The translations under genes were made by a program, and so were the position numbers. From the NCBI GenBank assembly GCA_025360105.1, contig JANYCT010000085.1:50703-114702 (forward strand): a stretch of DNA of 64,000 nucleotides, read 5' to 3'. Shown here piece by piece: positions 50,423-58,068 of this stretch (positions are counted from its first letter, which is position 1; every line of letters begins with the position of its first letter). A model generated the notes under the pieces. The model was given only the letters and a program-made list of their open reading frames with translations, had not been told where the DNA came from and searched no databases. This DNA comes from Actinomycetes bacterium (lineage in GTDB: Bacteria > Actinomycetota > Acidimicrobiia > Acidimicrobiales > Ilumatobacteraceae).

Positions 50423-51014
50423 CTCCGCTGACGAGTCCGCACATCAACCAGCGGATCAGACCACGAGTGCCTCGCCGTCGCGTCGCGTCGCTCCATTCAT
50501 TGTCCTTGCCGTCGCCGCGGTGGTGGCCGGCCTACTCTGGATACTCATCGGGGCCAAGACCGGTGAGTCGGACTCTGCTGATTCGCCGCTGCTCGGCCGG
50601 CCGGCACCGGTGGTGAAGACCACCACGCTCGACGGCAAACCATTCGACCTCCAGCGTCGTAAGGGCAGCTGGGTCGTGTTCAACTTCTTCAACTCCACGT
50701 GCGTGCCGTGCGTTCAGGAGCACCCCGAACTGCTGAAGTTCGCCGACGAGCAGGCCAAGCTCACTGATGGCGCCGAGTTCTACACGGTGGTCTGGGACGA
50801 CAGCCATGGAGCCGTCCAGAAGTTCTTCGCGGACAACGGTGGCACGTGGCCGATTCTCACTGATGAGGACGCAAGCATTTCGGTCGCGTTCGGTGTGGCC
50901 AAAGTGCCCGAGACCTGGATCATCGATCCCAATGGCTTCGTGGTGCAGCGGCTCATTGGTGGCACTACCGACGATCAATTGACGCGGCTCATCGCGCAGG
51001 CCAAGGCCGGTTGA
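50415..51014 (+). CDS. ccmG: Thioredoxin-like CcmG/DsbE
   Basis: A 199-aa membrane-anchored thioredoxin. After one N-terminal helix (APFIVLAVAAVVAGLLWIL) the domain carries the redox pair in FFNSTCVPCVQEHP (CVPC, about 96-99) and the cis-Pro segment KVPETWIIDPNG. It reduces the CxxCH haem-binding thiols of apocytochrome c (directly or via CcmH) outside the membrane. ATG at 50415 lies inside the ccmF 3' end; the stop shares a base with ccmH. Confidence 0.92.
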   Translation: MLDSADESAHQPADQTTSASPSRRVAPFIVLAVAAVVAGLLWILIGAKTGESDSADSPLLGRPAPVVKTTTLDGKPFDLQRRKGSWVVFNFFNSTCVPCVQEHPELLKFADEQAKLTDGAEFYTVVWDDSHGAVQKFFADNGGTWPILTDEDASISVAFGVAKVPETWIIDPNGFVVQRLIGGTTDDQLTRLIAQAKAG

Positions 51015-51565
51015 TGAGTAACCGGTTGAACAAACGACTCAAGCGCTGGCCCGGCTGGCTCGCCCTCGGGGTGGTCGTGGTGGTTGCCCTCGCCATCGGC
51101 ACGTCTCGTTCGTCGGGACCGATGACCGACAGCGACCGCATCGACAACATCTCGCAGCGCCTCGCCTGCCCGACGTGTGACGGCGAAAGCGTGTACGAGT
51201 CGCAGGCATCTGCAGCGCGCGGCATCAAGCAACAAATCAAGCGGTTTGTCGAAGAGGGCACGTCGAGCGACGATCAGATCATCCAATACATCCAGACTCA
51301 GTTCGGCACCAAGACCCTGTTGGTGCCCAACGCGTCGGGCTTTGACGCACTCGTGTGGGCGTTGCCAGCGTTCGCGCTCGTGATCGCGATAGCAGGGCTC
51401 ACTGTGGCGTTCCGCCGATGGAAGATGGCGGGTAACGACGCGCCAACTGACGACGATTTTGCGTTGGTGTCGGCGGCGATGCACGAACAGCGCGCCGACA
51501 ACACAGTCGAGCACGACACCTCAGATACATCCGAACCAGAGCCCGAGCCATCGCATGGATCCTGA
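51014..51565 (+). CDS. ccmH: Cytochrome c maturation protein CcmH
   Basis: A 183-aa protein with an N-terminal helix (LALGVVVVVALAIG), the redox motif RLACPTCDGESVYES (CPTC, matching the LRCxxCQxxS signature; about residues 49-63), and a second helix (LVWALPAFALVIAIAGLTVAF), the usual CcmH topology. It handles the thiols of apocytochrome c with CcmG. The C-terminal acidic tail (TSEPEPEPSHGS) overlaps ccmI by 11 bases. The ATG at 51014 shares one base with the ccmG stop. Confidence 0.92.
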   Translation: MSNRLNKRLKRWPGWLALGVVVVVALAIGTSRSSGPMTDSDRIDNISQRLACPTCDGESVYESQASAARGIKQQIKRFVEEGTSSDDQIIQYIQTQFGTKTLLVPNASGFDALVWALPAFALVIAIAGLTVAFRRWKMAGNDAPTDDDFALVSAAMHEQRADNTVEHDTSDTSEPEPEPSHGS

Positions 51566-52319
51566 CCGCCTTTCCGAGCTCGAAGAGGAGCGTCGTTTCC
51601 TGCTCCGCTCGCTCGCCGATCTCGAACTCGAACGCGGGGCCGGCGATGTGGAAGAGGCCGACTATCAGGTGCTCCGTGATGGTTACACCGTTCGGGCCGC
51701 CGCCGTGTTGCGCAACATCGAGCAGGGCCAAGCCGCGCTGGCATCGCGCAGCCCGCGCAACTGGGGTCGCCTGGCGGGCGTGGTGGTAGGAGTGCTGCTG
51801 GTTGCCGTCATTGCCGGATTCCTCGTGGCGCGCTCGTCGGGCCAACGACTGCCGGGTGACACCATCACGGGTGGCACGTCGCCCGATCAGGTGGCCGTGT
51901 TGCTCAGTGAGGCGCGTTCGCTGCTCGGCACCGATCCCGCTGGTGCTTCGCAGCGTTACCTGCGGGTTCTCAGCATCGAACCCGACAATGCAGAGGCGCG
52001 CACCTACACCGGTTGGCTCCTCGCAATCTCCACGCAGAACCAGTCCGCGGCTGACGCTGCAGCGACGCTTGCAATCGCGAAGAAAGATCTGGAACGCGCC
52101 ATCGAAGTGGATCCCACCTTCCCCGACCCGCATTGCTTTCTCGCGGTGATCGCAGCCCGCTTCGAAAACCAGGCGTCTACGGCGAAGGTTCGTGCTCAGG
52201 AGTGCCTCGACAACAATCCTCCGGCGGATATGCGCGGCATGATCGAGTCATTTGCGAGTGGGCTCACGAATCCGAGTACGCCCTCGTCGGATACAGCACC
52301 CGGCTCAACAGGCGGCTGA
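51555..52319 (+). CDS. ccmI: CcmI-like TPR protein
   Basis: A 254-aa protein, last gene of the ccm operon. An N-terminal coiled segment (ELEEERRFLLRSLADLELE, with GDVEEADYQVLRDGY typical of CcmI/CycH first domains) precedes one membrane helix (LAGVVVGVLLVAVIAGFLVA), then helical repeats with TPR-like YLRVLSIEPDNAEARTYTGWLL and LERAIEVDPTFPDPHCFLAVI. CcmI chaperones apocytochrome c to the lyase CcmFH. The Ser/Thr/Pro tail is short. ATG at 51555 overlaps ccmH. Confidence 0.85.
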   Translation: MDPDRLSELEEERRFLLRSLADLELERGAGDVEEADYQVLRDGYTVRAAAVLRNIEQGQAALASRSPRNWGRLAGVVVGVLLVAVIAGFLVARSSGQRLPGDTITGGTSPDQVAVLLSEARSLLGTDPAGASQRYLRVLSIEPDNAEARTYTGWLLAISTQNQSAADAAATLAIAKKDLERAIEVDPTFPDPHCFLAVIAARFENQASTAKVRAQECLDNNPPADMRGMIESFASGLTNPSTPSSDTAPGSTGG

Positions 52320-52351
52320 TGTCGCCGTAGCGACCAGCTAACGTCGCCTTC

Positions 52352-52777
52352 ATGAGCTCGACCCCGCCGCCGCCCCCTCCACCTCCTCCGCCGCCGTCGG
52401 GCCAGACGCCGCCTCCGTACCAACCCCCACCCGGTGCCGTGCCGCCGGGATATCAGTCGTACGGTCTGGCGCCGGTCGCGCCGGCGCAGGGCACCAACGG
52501 ACTCGCAGTCGCAAGTCTGGTGCTCAGTCTCGTCAATGTCATCCCGTGCTTTTGGCTGTTCCCGATCCCCGCAGTGTTGGCCGTGATCTTCGGTTTCGTC
52601 AGCCGTGGCCAGATGCAGAAGGAGGGCTCCGACAAAGGTGCCGGCCTCGCCATCGCCGGACTCGTGATTGGCATTCTGTTCTTGATCATCTCCGTCGTGC
52701 TCTGGGTCTACATCGTGCGCAATGGCAACTGTGTACGCGATGGCTCCAGCTTCAACTGCACCAGTCTCGACAACTGA
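52352..52777 (+). CDS. DUF4190-domain membrane protein
   Basis: A 141-aa protein with a very proline-rich cytoplasmic head (eleven consecutive Pro, then PPPYQPPPG) followed by two membrane helices. The segment TNGLAVASLVLSLVNVIPCF and GLAIAGLVIGILFLIISVVLW match the DUF4190 pattern, common in actinobacteria and of unknown role. The C-terminus has two cysteines (NGNCVRDGSSFNCTS) that would face outside. It lies 32 bases after ccmI and may be the last gene of that transcript. Confidence 0.75.
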   Translation: MSSTPPPPPPPPPPPSGQTPPPYQPPPGAVPPGYQSYGLAPVAPAQGTNGLAVASLVLSLVNVIPCFWLFPIPAVLAVIFGFVSRGQMQKEGSDKGAGLAIAGLVIGILFLIISVVLWVYIVRNGNCVRDGSSFNCTSLDN

Positions 52778-52798
52778 GCTGAAATCGGTGCAGGGGTT

Positions 52799-52835
52799 TG
52801 TTGAAAGACCGACGCCACACGTGGTTTGTTCAACA
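52799..52835. terminator. Hairpin between convergent genes
   Basis: TGTTGAA at 52799-52805 pairs with TTCAACA at 52829-52835; a CCACACGTGG palindrome-like segment (52816-52825) lies in the loop and can form its own small stem. The element is 21 bases past the DUF4190 gene stop and 38 bases past the stop of sixA. It probably ends the ccm-side transcript. The preceding GGGGTTTGTTGAAAGA (52793) resembles the element at 33807. Confidence 0.5.
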
Positions 52836-52873
52836 GCCACCCTCGATCCGGTGGAGCTCAGGCACCCGTTGCG

Positions 52874-53335
52874 TTAGTCAATGGGTGGTGGCCAACACTT
52901 CGCGGTAGTGACATCGCCGGTGCCGTTGCGATGCAACATCCACACCGATGCCTTCTTCCAGTTCGGCTCGCCGATGAATCGGCAGCCGCGCCGCTGCAGG
53001 CCCGCCATGGCATCGGGGATCATGTCGCCGTGACTACACAACACCGCACCGTCGGGAACCGCGAAGATCAATTCGAGCATCGGTATCAGCTGTTGTCCTT
53101 CGGCAAGGCGGTCGTCGGTGACCACCTGCAGATCCAGCCTCGCGGCAAGCGGTTCGAGCGTTTGTCGGCAGCGTGCATACGGACTCGCCAACAGCAGAGC
53201 ACCGGCTCCCGACTGCACCAGTGGTTCGACCAAGGCATGTGCCTGTGCCCAACCGTTTCGGCTGAGCGGGCGTTGTGTGTCGTCGCCAGTGTCGAGGCGA
53301 GAGCCAGCTTTTGCATGGCGAACGACGAACAGCAT
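52874..53335 (-). CDS. sixA: SixA-type phosphohistidine phosphatase
   Basis: A 153-aa histidine phosphatase of the short SixA type. The catalytic RHA motif is at the N-terminus (VVRHAKAGSR; His about residue 7), the second His is in CSHGDMIPDAM, and the LLASPYARCRQTLEPLA segment is standard. SixA removes phosphate from phosphohistidine (in E. coli from PTS or ArcB); the target here is unknown. The ATG at 53335 shares one base with the stop of the DUF4328 gene, so the two are translated together. Confidence 0.85.
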   Translation of the reverse strand: MLFVVRHAKAGSRLDTGDDTQRPLSRNGWAQAHALVEPLVQSGAGALLLASPYARCRQTLEPLAARLDLQVVTDDRLAEGQQLIPMLELIFAVPDGAVLCSHGDMIPDAMAGLQRRGCRFIGEPNWKKASVWMLHRNGTGDVTTAKCWPPPID

Positions 53336-54153
53336 CAGGTTTCGTGGATGACGAGTTTGTGGCGCGCAGTCAATTGGCGCACCACCATCAGATACGTGAA
53401 GCCTGCGGCAATCTGCACGATTGACGAAACCGTCGACGCAAGAAAGGTGTCATCCAGATTCTTCGCCGCGTTCAGCGTGGTCTGACTACGGATGCTCGAC
53501 GTGCCGAACGTGACGGTGATGAACAGGATCGGCAGCAGCCCGTAGAGCACCCACCACACCGTGATGATCGGGGCGACCGGATTCTTCTTCCATTCCGGCC
53601 CCGAGTTCGGATCGGAGCTCTTCCAGAGATCGCGCAACATCAGATAGGGAATCACATAGAGAACGCACGGAGGAAGGAACCAGCCGCCGATGGCCCAGCC
53701 GGGCACCCACGTACCCACCCGGCCCATCGCCTGTTGGTTCTTGGCCATCCGGAACATCCATACGATGGTGAGCACGAACGCGCCGAGCATCGCCAAGCTC
53801 GTCGCACTGCTGATCACTACGCTCAGACCGAACGACCGCTTGAACGCCGCTTCGGTGATCACGCCGTTGAGATAGTCGCGTGCCTTGCTGCGCAGGCCGA
53901 AACCCACCACAACCGAAGCTGCATCGAGGGGGATGATGATCATGATCAAGATACCGATGGCGCGGGCGATGCCGCCGATGTTTTGCAGGCTGGCGAAGCC
54001 GCGATAGTTCGGATCGCCATAGGCCACAAGGTGTGCAGGCGGGCCCATGTTCAGCGGTGGAGCGGGCGGCAGCGGTGGGGGTGGCGACGCTGCTCGATGG
54101 TCAGATGGCAGCGAATCACCACCATCCGGGGCGAAGGGGTCGGAATCGCTCAT
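53335..54153 (-). CDS. DUF4328-type membrane protein
   Basis: A 272-aa membrane protein with five or six helices after a Pro-rich N-terminus (SPPPPLPPAPPLNMGPP). The combination FRMAKNQQAMGR, WVPGWAIGGWFLPP and LRDLWKSSDP is the DUF4328 signature, a family of unknown function frequent in actinobacteria. Its stop shares a base with the sixA start (TGATG). It is divergent from the sulfite-oxidase-like gene, 68 bases apart. Confidence 0.82.
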   Translation of the reverse strand: MSDSDPFAPDGGDSLPSDHRAASPPPPLPPAPPLNMGPPAHLVAYGDPNYRGFASLQNIGGIARAIGILIMIIIPLDAASVVVGFGLRSKARDYLNGVITEAAFKRSFGLSVVISSATSLAMLGAFVLTIVWMFRMAKNQQAMGRVGTWVPGWAIGGWFLPPCVLYVIPYLMLRDLWKSSDPNSGPEWKKNPVAPIITVWWVLYGLLPILFITVTFGTSSIRSQTTLNAAKNLDDTFLASTVSSIVQIAAGFTYLMVVRQLTARHKLVIHET

Positions 54154-54221
54154 ACGGAGAATCTACTGCCGGAGTGCCGCTCCGGGCTGACAGTCTCCGT
54201 CCTCGCTGGCACAATGGAGTC

Positions 54222-54833
54222 ATGGGTTTCTTCGAACGCAATCGCAACGAGTTGAAGGACAAGGGCATCGATCCGGCCCGGCTGCCTCCCGGGCAGTACC
54301 TCACCGATCGTTTCCCGGTGTTACACGTAGGCGATGTGCCGACGTACCAACCGGCAGAGTGGACGCTCACTGTGTTCGGCATGGTCGACGAACCGTTCAC
54401 CCTCACCCTCGACGAGCTGCGCGAGCTCCCGTCGATCACTCCTACTTTCGACATCCACTGCGTCACCAAGTGGTCGAAGTTCGACACCACCTGGACGGGT
54501 GTGCGCGTGCGCGACCTGTTCGAGCGCGCCGGTGTTCAGGCGGGTGCCACGCACGTGATGGAACACGCCGAGTACGGCTACACCACCAATATCCCACTCG
54601 TCGACATCACTACCGACGACGCCATCGTCGCCTATGCGTTCGAGGGTGAGGACATCGAGCCCATCCATGGCGGCCCAGTACGCATCGTGGTGCCACACCT
54701 GTACTTCTGGAAGAGCGCAAAGTGGGTGCGCGGCCTCGAGCTGCGCGATCGCGACACGCCCGGTTTCTGGGAGAAGAACGGCTACAACATGTACGGCGAC
54801 CCATTCAAGGAACAACGCCACTGGGGCGAGTGA
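54222..54833 (+). CDS. Sulfite-oxidase-fold molybdoenzyme
   Basis: A 203-aa SUOX-fold protein of the YuiH-like (sulfite oxidase-like oxidoreductase) group. It has LPPGQYLTDRFPVLHVGDVP at the N-terminus, the Mo-coordinating Cys in DIHCVTKWSKFD (about residue 87), the substrate loop HAEYGYTTNIPL and the C-terminal GYNMYGDPFKEQRHWGE. It is shorter than MsrP/YedY and has no Tat signal, so it is probably cytoplasmic. The substrate is not known. The start is ATG at 54222. moaE at 5.2 kb supplies one step of the cofactor. Confidence 0.88.
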   Translation: MGFFERNRNELKDKGIDPARLPPGQYLTDRFPVLHVGDVPTYQPAEWTLTVFGMVDEPFTLTLDELRELPSITPTFDIHCVTKWSKFDTTWTGVRVRDLFERAGVQAGATHVMEHAEYGYTTNIPLVDITTDDAIVAYAFEGEDIEPIHGGPVRIVVPHLYFWKSAKWVRGLELRDRDTPGFWEKNGYNMYGDPFKEQRHWGE

Positions 54834-54837
54834 GCCC

Positions 54838-55416
54838 GTGAGCCCAGCTGGCATGCAGCGTGTCTCCGTCGTCGGAAACTCGGGCTCCGGCAAGACGCGC
54901 TTTGCTCGCCGTCTGGCCGAGGTGCTGGCGGCGCGATACGTGGAACTGGACGCGATCCACCACCTTGCAAACTGGCAACCGATCGAGCCGCAGAGGTTTC
55001 TCGAGGAAGTGGGTGCCATCGCGGCGACTGAGTCATGGGTCATCGACGGCAACTATCGAGCCGTCGTCTCTGACGGCCCGGTGTGGCAGCGTGCCGACAC
55101 CGTCGTGTGGCTCGACCTCCCCCGTCGCGTGGTCATGCGCCAGGTGGGGGCAAGGACGGTCCGGCGAGTCATCACCCGCGAGACGCTGTGGAACGGGAAC
55201 CGTGAGCCGATCAGCAATGTGTTGTCGTGGGCTCCTGAACGATCGATCATCCGTTGGTCATGGACACAGCACGACAAGTACCGGAATCGATACGGCCGGG
55301 CCATGACGTCGCCCGAACTGGCTCATGTGCGCTTCGTCAGACTGTGCAGTCACGACCAGGCAGACGCATGGTTGCGTGCGCTCGCCGGAGCGATCGTCGA
55401 ACCTAGAACGACGTGA
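54838..55416 (+). CDS. P-loop NTPase, adenylate-kinase-like (FlaR-type)
   Basis: A 192-aa P-loop protein: VVGNSGSGKTRFARRLAE (Walker A, about residues 11-23), then YVELDAIHHLANWQ, WVIDGNYRAVVSD and VVWLDLPRRVVMRQVGART, the pattern of small kinase-like proteins often annotated as topology-modulation/FlaR or adenylate-kinase-like. Its phosphate acceptor is unknown. GTG at 54838 lies 4 bases after the preceding stop; ATG at 54853 is an alternative. The 3' end overlaps that of the convergent regulator by 14 bases. Confidence 0.75.
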   Translation: MSPAGMQRVSVVGNSGSGKTRFARRLAEVLAARYVELDAIHHLANWQPIEPQRFLEEVGAIAATESWVIDGNYRAVVSDGPVWQRADTVVWLDLPRRVVMRQVGARTVRRVITRETLWNGNREPISNVLSWAPERSIIRWSWTQHDKYRNRYGRAMTSPELAHVRFVRLCSHDQADAWLRALAGAIVEPRTT

Positions 55417-56140
55417 CGCAGTACTGATCGCCGAGCGGCAGTGATGTCTCGATCGCCGGGTCGGTGTCACCGTAGAGCGCTTTCAACATGCCCTTGACCA
55501 TGCCGCGATCGACGGCACAGATGACCGGGTTGTCGATGGCCACATCGCCGAATGGGCAATGGTTGTTGATGATGCGCAGCTGGTTGTTGCGCTGGTCGGC
55601 GTGCGCCGCGAAGCCGTGTGCGGTGAGCGCATCGGCCACGGTGTGTAACGCGGAGCGGAACGACCGCTGCACGACCTCGCCATCGGCGGCGGCACCCTGC
55701 AGCGCGAGCGCCATCGTGCGGCCGTATTCCATGCCGACTTCCTCGGCCATGGTCTCGGCCTGCTCGCGAGGCAGCATCGAGAGTGTGCGCCCGAGCAAGG
55801 TGAGCACCAAGTCGTCGCTGCGCACCGGAAACTCGAGCGGTTCGGCGTCGGCCGCGGCGCGGTAGCGCTTCGACGGCCGACCTGCTCCGCCGCCCTCGCT
55901 GCGCTCGACAGCCACTTCCACATATCCGCCGGCAGCGAGTTTGTCGAGGTGATGTCTGGCAACGTTGGGGTGCAAACTGAAGTGCTCGGCCACCTGCGCG
56001 GCAGTCACGCCGTTGGCGGATTCACGTGTGAACAGATAAATGCCGCGACGAGTTGGATCGCCAAAGGCCGAGGTGATTGCTGTGACTTGCGCGCTGAACG
56101 CACCCGGCGTGAGCCCGGAGGTGGGTGCGGTGGAAGTCAT
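55403..56140 (-). CDS. ArsR/SufR-like iron-sulfur transcriptional regulator
   Basis: A 245-aa regulator with an N-terminal winged helix (about 20-85: FGDPTRRGIYLF, then VAEHFSLHPNVARHHLDKL) and a C-terminal sensor domain. It carries the Cys pattern HCPFGDVAIDNPVIC (C-x12-C) and a third Cys near the end (GDQYCVTSF), as in SufR-type [Fe-S] repressors. It is divergent from mrp, an Fe-S carrier, with two palindromes in the shared 94-base gap, which fits control of Fe-S assembly genes. No suf genes are in the window. ATG at 56140 is the only good start. Confidence 0.85.
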   Translation of the reverse strand: MTSTAPTSGLTPGAFSAQVTAITSAFGDPTRRGIYLFTRESANGVTAAQVAEHFSLHPNVARHHLDKLAAGGYVEVAVERSEGGGAGRPSKRYRAAADAEPLEFPVRSDDLVLTLLGRTLSMLPREQAETMAEEVGMEYGRTMALALQGAAADGEVVQRSFRSALHTVADALTAHGFAAHADQRNNQLRIINNHCPFGDVAIDNPVICAVDRGMVKGMLKALYGDTDPAIETSLPLGDQYCVTSF

Positions 56141-56149
56141 GGCGGTATT

Positions 56150-56176
56150 CTACCTATCGAGGTAGTGGTAATTACC
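56150..56176. promoter_or_regulatory. Two palindromes in the SufR-like/mrp divergent promoter
   Basis: CTACCT-ATCG-AGGTAG (56150-56165) is an inverted repeat with 6-bp arms, and GGTAATTACC (56167-56176) is a perfect 10-bp palindrome directly next to it. The pair occupies the centre of the gap between the divergent regulator (start 56140) and mrp (start 56235). The AT-rich content contrasts with the GC-rich surroundings. I infer an operator for the regulator, overlapping both promoters. Confidence 0.6.
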
Positions 56177-56234
56177 GCATCGACCTCGCCCACCCCCGTA
56201 CCTCCGCGGTACGCACCAGACGCCTGGAGCGCAC

Positions 56235-57377
56235 ATGCCAACCCCCGAGCAGATCATCGAGGCGCTGCGCCCCGTCGAAGACCCCGAACTGCACCGTTCC
56301 ATCGTTGATCTGGGCATGGTTCGCGATGTCGACGTGCGCGCCGATGGTTCCGTCGCCGTGCTCATCGCGCTCACCATCGCGGGCTGCCCCTTGCGCAACG
56401 AGATCCAGAACCGTGTCACGGGCGCGCTCACGCCCCTCGGCGTCACCAGTGTCGCCTTGGACTTCACGGTGATGACCGATCAAGAGCGAGAGGACCTGCG
56501 CATGAAGTTGCACGGCAACCCCGCTGGCACTGCCGGTCAGGGCCAGGCCCATGGGCACGCCGAGGGTCGCAAGATCCCGTTCTCCGAGACCGGCTCCAAG
56601 ACCCGGCCGCTGCTCATTGCCTCGGGCAAGGGTGGCGTCGGCAAGAGCACCGTCACGACCAACCTCGCGGTGGCGCTCGCCGCGCAGGGCTACAGCGTCG
56701 GGGTGGTCGACGCCGACATCTACGGCTACAGCATCCCGCGCATGCTCGGCACGGACCGCGATCCCGTGGCCATCGACCAGATGCTCATCCCACCCGAGGC
56801 ATGGGGCGTGCGCTGCATCTCGATTGGCTATTTCGTACCAGAGGGCCAGGCCGTGATTTGGCGCGGCCCGATGTTGCACAAGGCGCTCGAGCAGTTTCTC
56901 ACCGATGTGTTCTGGGACGAGCCCGATTTCTTGCTCATCGACATGCCACCCGGCACGGGCGACATCGCCCTGTCGCTCAGCCAGTACCTGCCGCGTGGCG
57001 AGGTGTACGTGGTCACCACGCCGCAGCAGGCCGCGCAGAAGGTTGCGCGTCTGTCGGCTGCGATGGCCGCAAAGGTGAACCTTCCCGTGAAGGGCGTCAT
57101 CGAGAATATGAGTTGGTTCGCCGGCGACGACGGCAAGCATTACGAGATCTTCGGTAGCGGTGGCGGCCAAGAACTCGCTGACGAACTCGGCGTGCCGTTG
57201 TTGGGCAAGCTGCCGCTCGTGCCCGCGCTGCGCGAGGGTGGCGACGATGGTCATCCCATCGCCGCAGTCGATCCCGAGAGCGAAGCAGGCGCGATGTTCC
57301 ACGAGATTGCGCGCCGCATCGCCACCGAACTGAAGCCGAAGAAGGTCTTCAGCGCGAGCCTCAAGATCAACGGCTGA
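56235..57377 (+). CDS. mrp: Mrp/ApbC-type Fe-S carrier ATPase
   Basis: A 380-aa protein with an N-terminal MIP18/DUF59 domain (about 1-90, with IAGCPLRNEIQ) and a C-terminal ParA-like ATPase. The deviant Walker A IASGKGGVGKSTVTTNLA (about 130-147), VDADIYGYSIPR and IDMPPGTGDIALSL are intact. The CxxC that usually follows IENMSxF and holds the cluster is absent: the segment reads MSWFAGDDGKHYE, as in other actinobacterial Mrp proteins as far as I recall. It would carry or transfer Fe-S clusters in the cytoplasm. It is divergent from the SufR-like gene. Confidence 0.9.
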   Translation: MPTPEQIIEALRPVEDPELHRSIVDLGMVRDVDVRADGSVAVLIALTIAGCPLRNEIQNRVTGALTPLGVTSVALDFTVMTDQEREDLRMKLHGNPAGTAGQGQAHGHAEGRKIPFSETGSKTRPLLIASGKGGVGKSTVTTNLAVALAAQGYSVGVVDADIYGYSIPRMLGTDRDPVAIDQMLIPPEAWGVRCISIGYFVPEGQAVIWRGPMLHKALEQFLTDVFWDEPDFLLIDMPPGTGDIALSLSQYLPRGEVYVVTTPQQAAQKVARLSAAMAAKVNLPVKGVIENMSWFAGDDGKHYEIFGSGGGQELADELGVPLLGKLPLVPALREGGDDGHPIAAVDPESEAGAMFHEIARRIATELKPKKVFSASLKING

Positions 57378-57387
57378 GCCGTCTCAA

Positions 57388-58068
57388 TTACTGACGTGAC
57401 GATGCGTATTCGATGACGCGCGCAATCACGGTGTCGTCCACCTTGTGCACGGCACCCGCGTCGAACGGTGGCTGTGGGTCGTATTCGATCATCAGCTGAC
57501 ACGCCTTGGCCGCAGTGGTATCGACGAGGATTTCCACGAGGCGCAACGCCATGTCGATACCGCTCGAAACGCCGGCTGCAGTGATGATTCGTTCATCGAG
57601 GTGCTCCACCACGCGGTCGCCGGTGGGGATCGCGCCCAGATCGGCCAGCGTGGGCAGCACCGACCAGTACGTGGTGGCGGTGAGCCCGGTGAGCAGACCG
57701 GCGGCGCCGAGCACCAGTGATCCGGTGCACACACTTGTGGTGAAACGTGATGTCTCGTGCGCAGTGCGCACCCAGTTGAGCACCCGCTCGTCGTTCATCA
57801 ACGCACGCGTGCCCACACCACCGGGGAACACCACGATGTCGGGGTGGGGAATGTCCTCGAACTCTGCATCCACGGTGATGCCGAGAAACCCGTTCTCGCT
57901 GCGAACTTCGCCGGTGTTGTGGCCGATGAAGGTCACGTCGAAACCGGGGATGCGCTGCAGCACCTCGTAGGGTCCGATGCCGTCGAGCGCAGTGAAGCGG
58001 GGGAACAGTGGAATCGCTATCTGCATGGGTTCTGGCTGCATGGGTTCTGGCTGCATGGTGTCTCTCAT
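57388..58068 (-). CDS. DJ-1/PfpI family protein
   Basis: A 226-aa DJ-1-fold protein with the nucleophile elbow TTSVCTGSLVLGAAGLL (about 105-121, Cys) and IVVFPGGVGTRALM. It resembles isonitrile hydratase/InhA-like and GlxA sensor domains more than Hsp31. The first residues are a tandem repeat (MQPEPMQPEPMQ) encoded by 15-bp units. I use the ATG at 58068, overlapping the stop of the upstream GlxA-type regulator (ATGA); later Met codons in the repeat are possible starts. It is likely controlled by that regulator. Confidence 0.83.
   Translation of the reverse strand: MRDTMQPEPMQPEPMQIAIPLFPRFTALDGIGPYEVLQRIPGFDVTFIGHNTGEVRSENGFLGITVDAEFEDIPHPDIVVFPGGVGTRALMNDERVLNWVRTAHETSRFTTSVCTGSLVLGAAGLLTGLTATTYWSVLPTLADLGAIPTGDRVVEHLDERIITAAGVSSGIDMALRLVEILVDTTAAKACQLMIEYDPQPPFDAGAVHKVDDTVIARVIEYASSRQ
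58021..58058 (-). repeat. 15-bp tandem repeat at the 5' end of the DJ-1 gene
   Basis: CTGCATGGGTTCTGG occurs twice in tandem (58021-58035 and 58036-58050), followed by an 8-base partial copy. On the coding (minus) strand each unit encodes MQPEP and therefore carries an in-frame ATG, so the repeat multiplies potential start codons within 12 codons of the annotated start. Confidence 0.88.
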
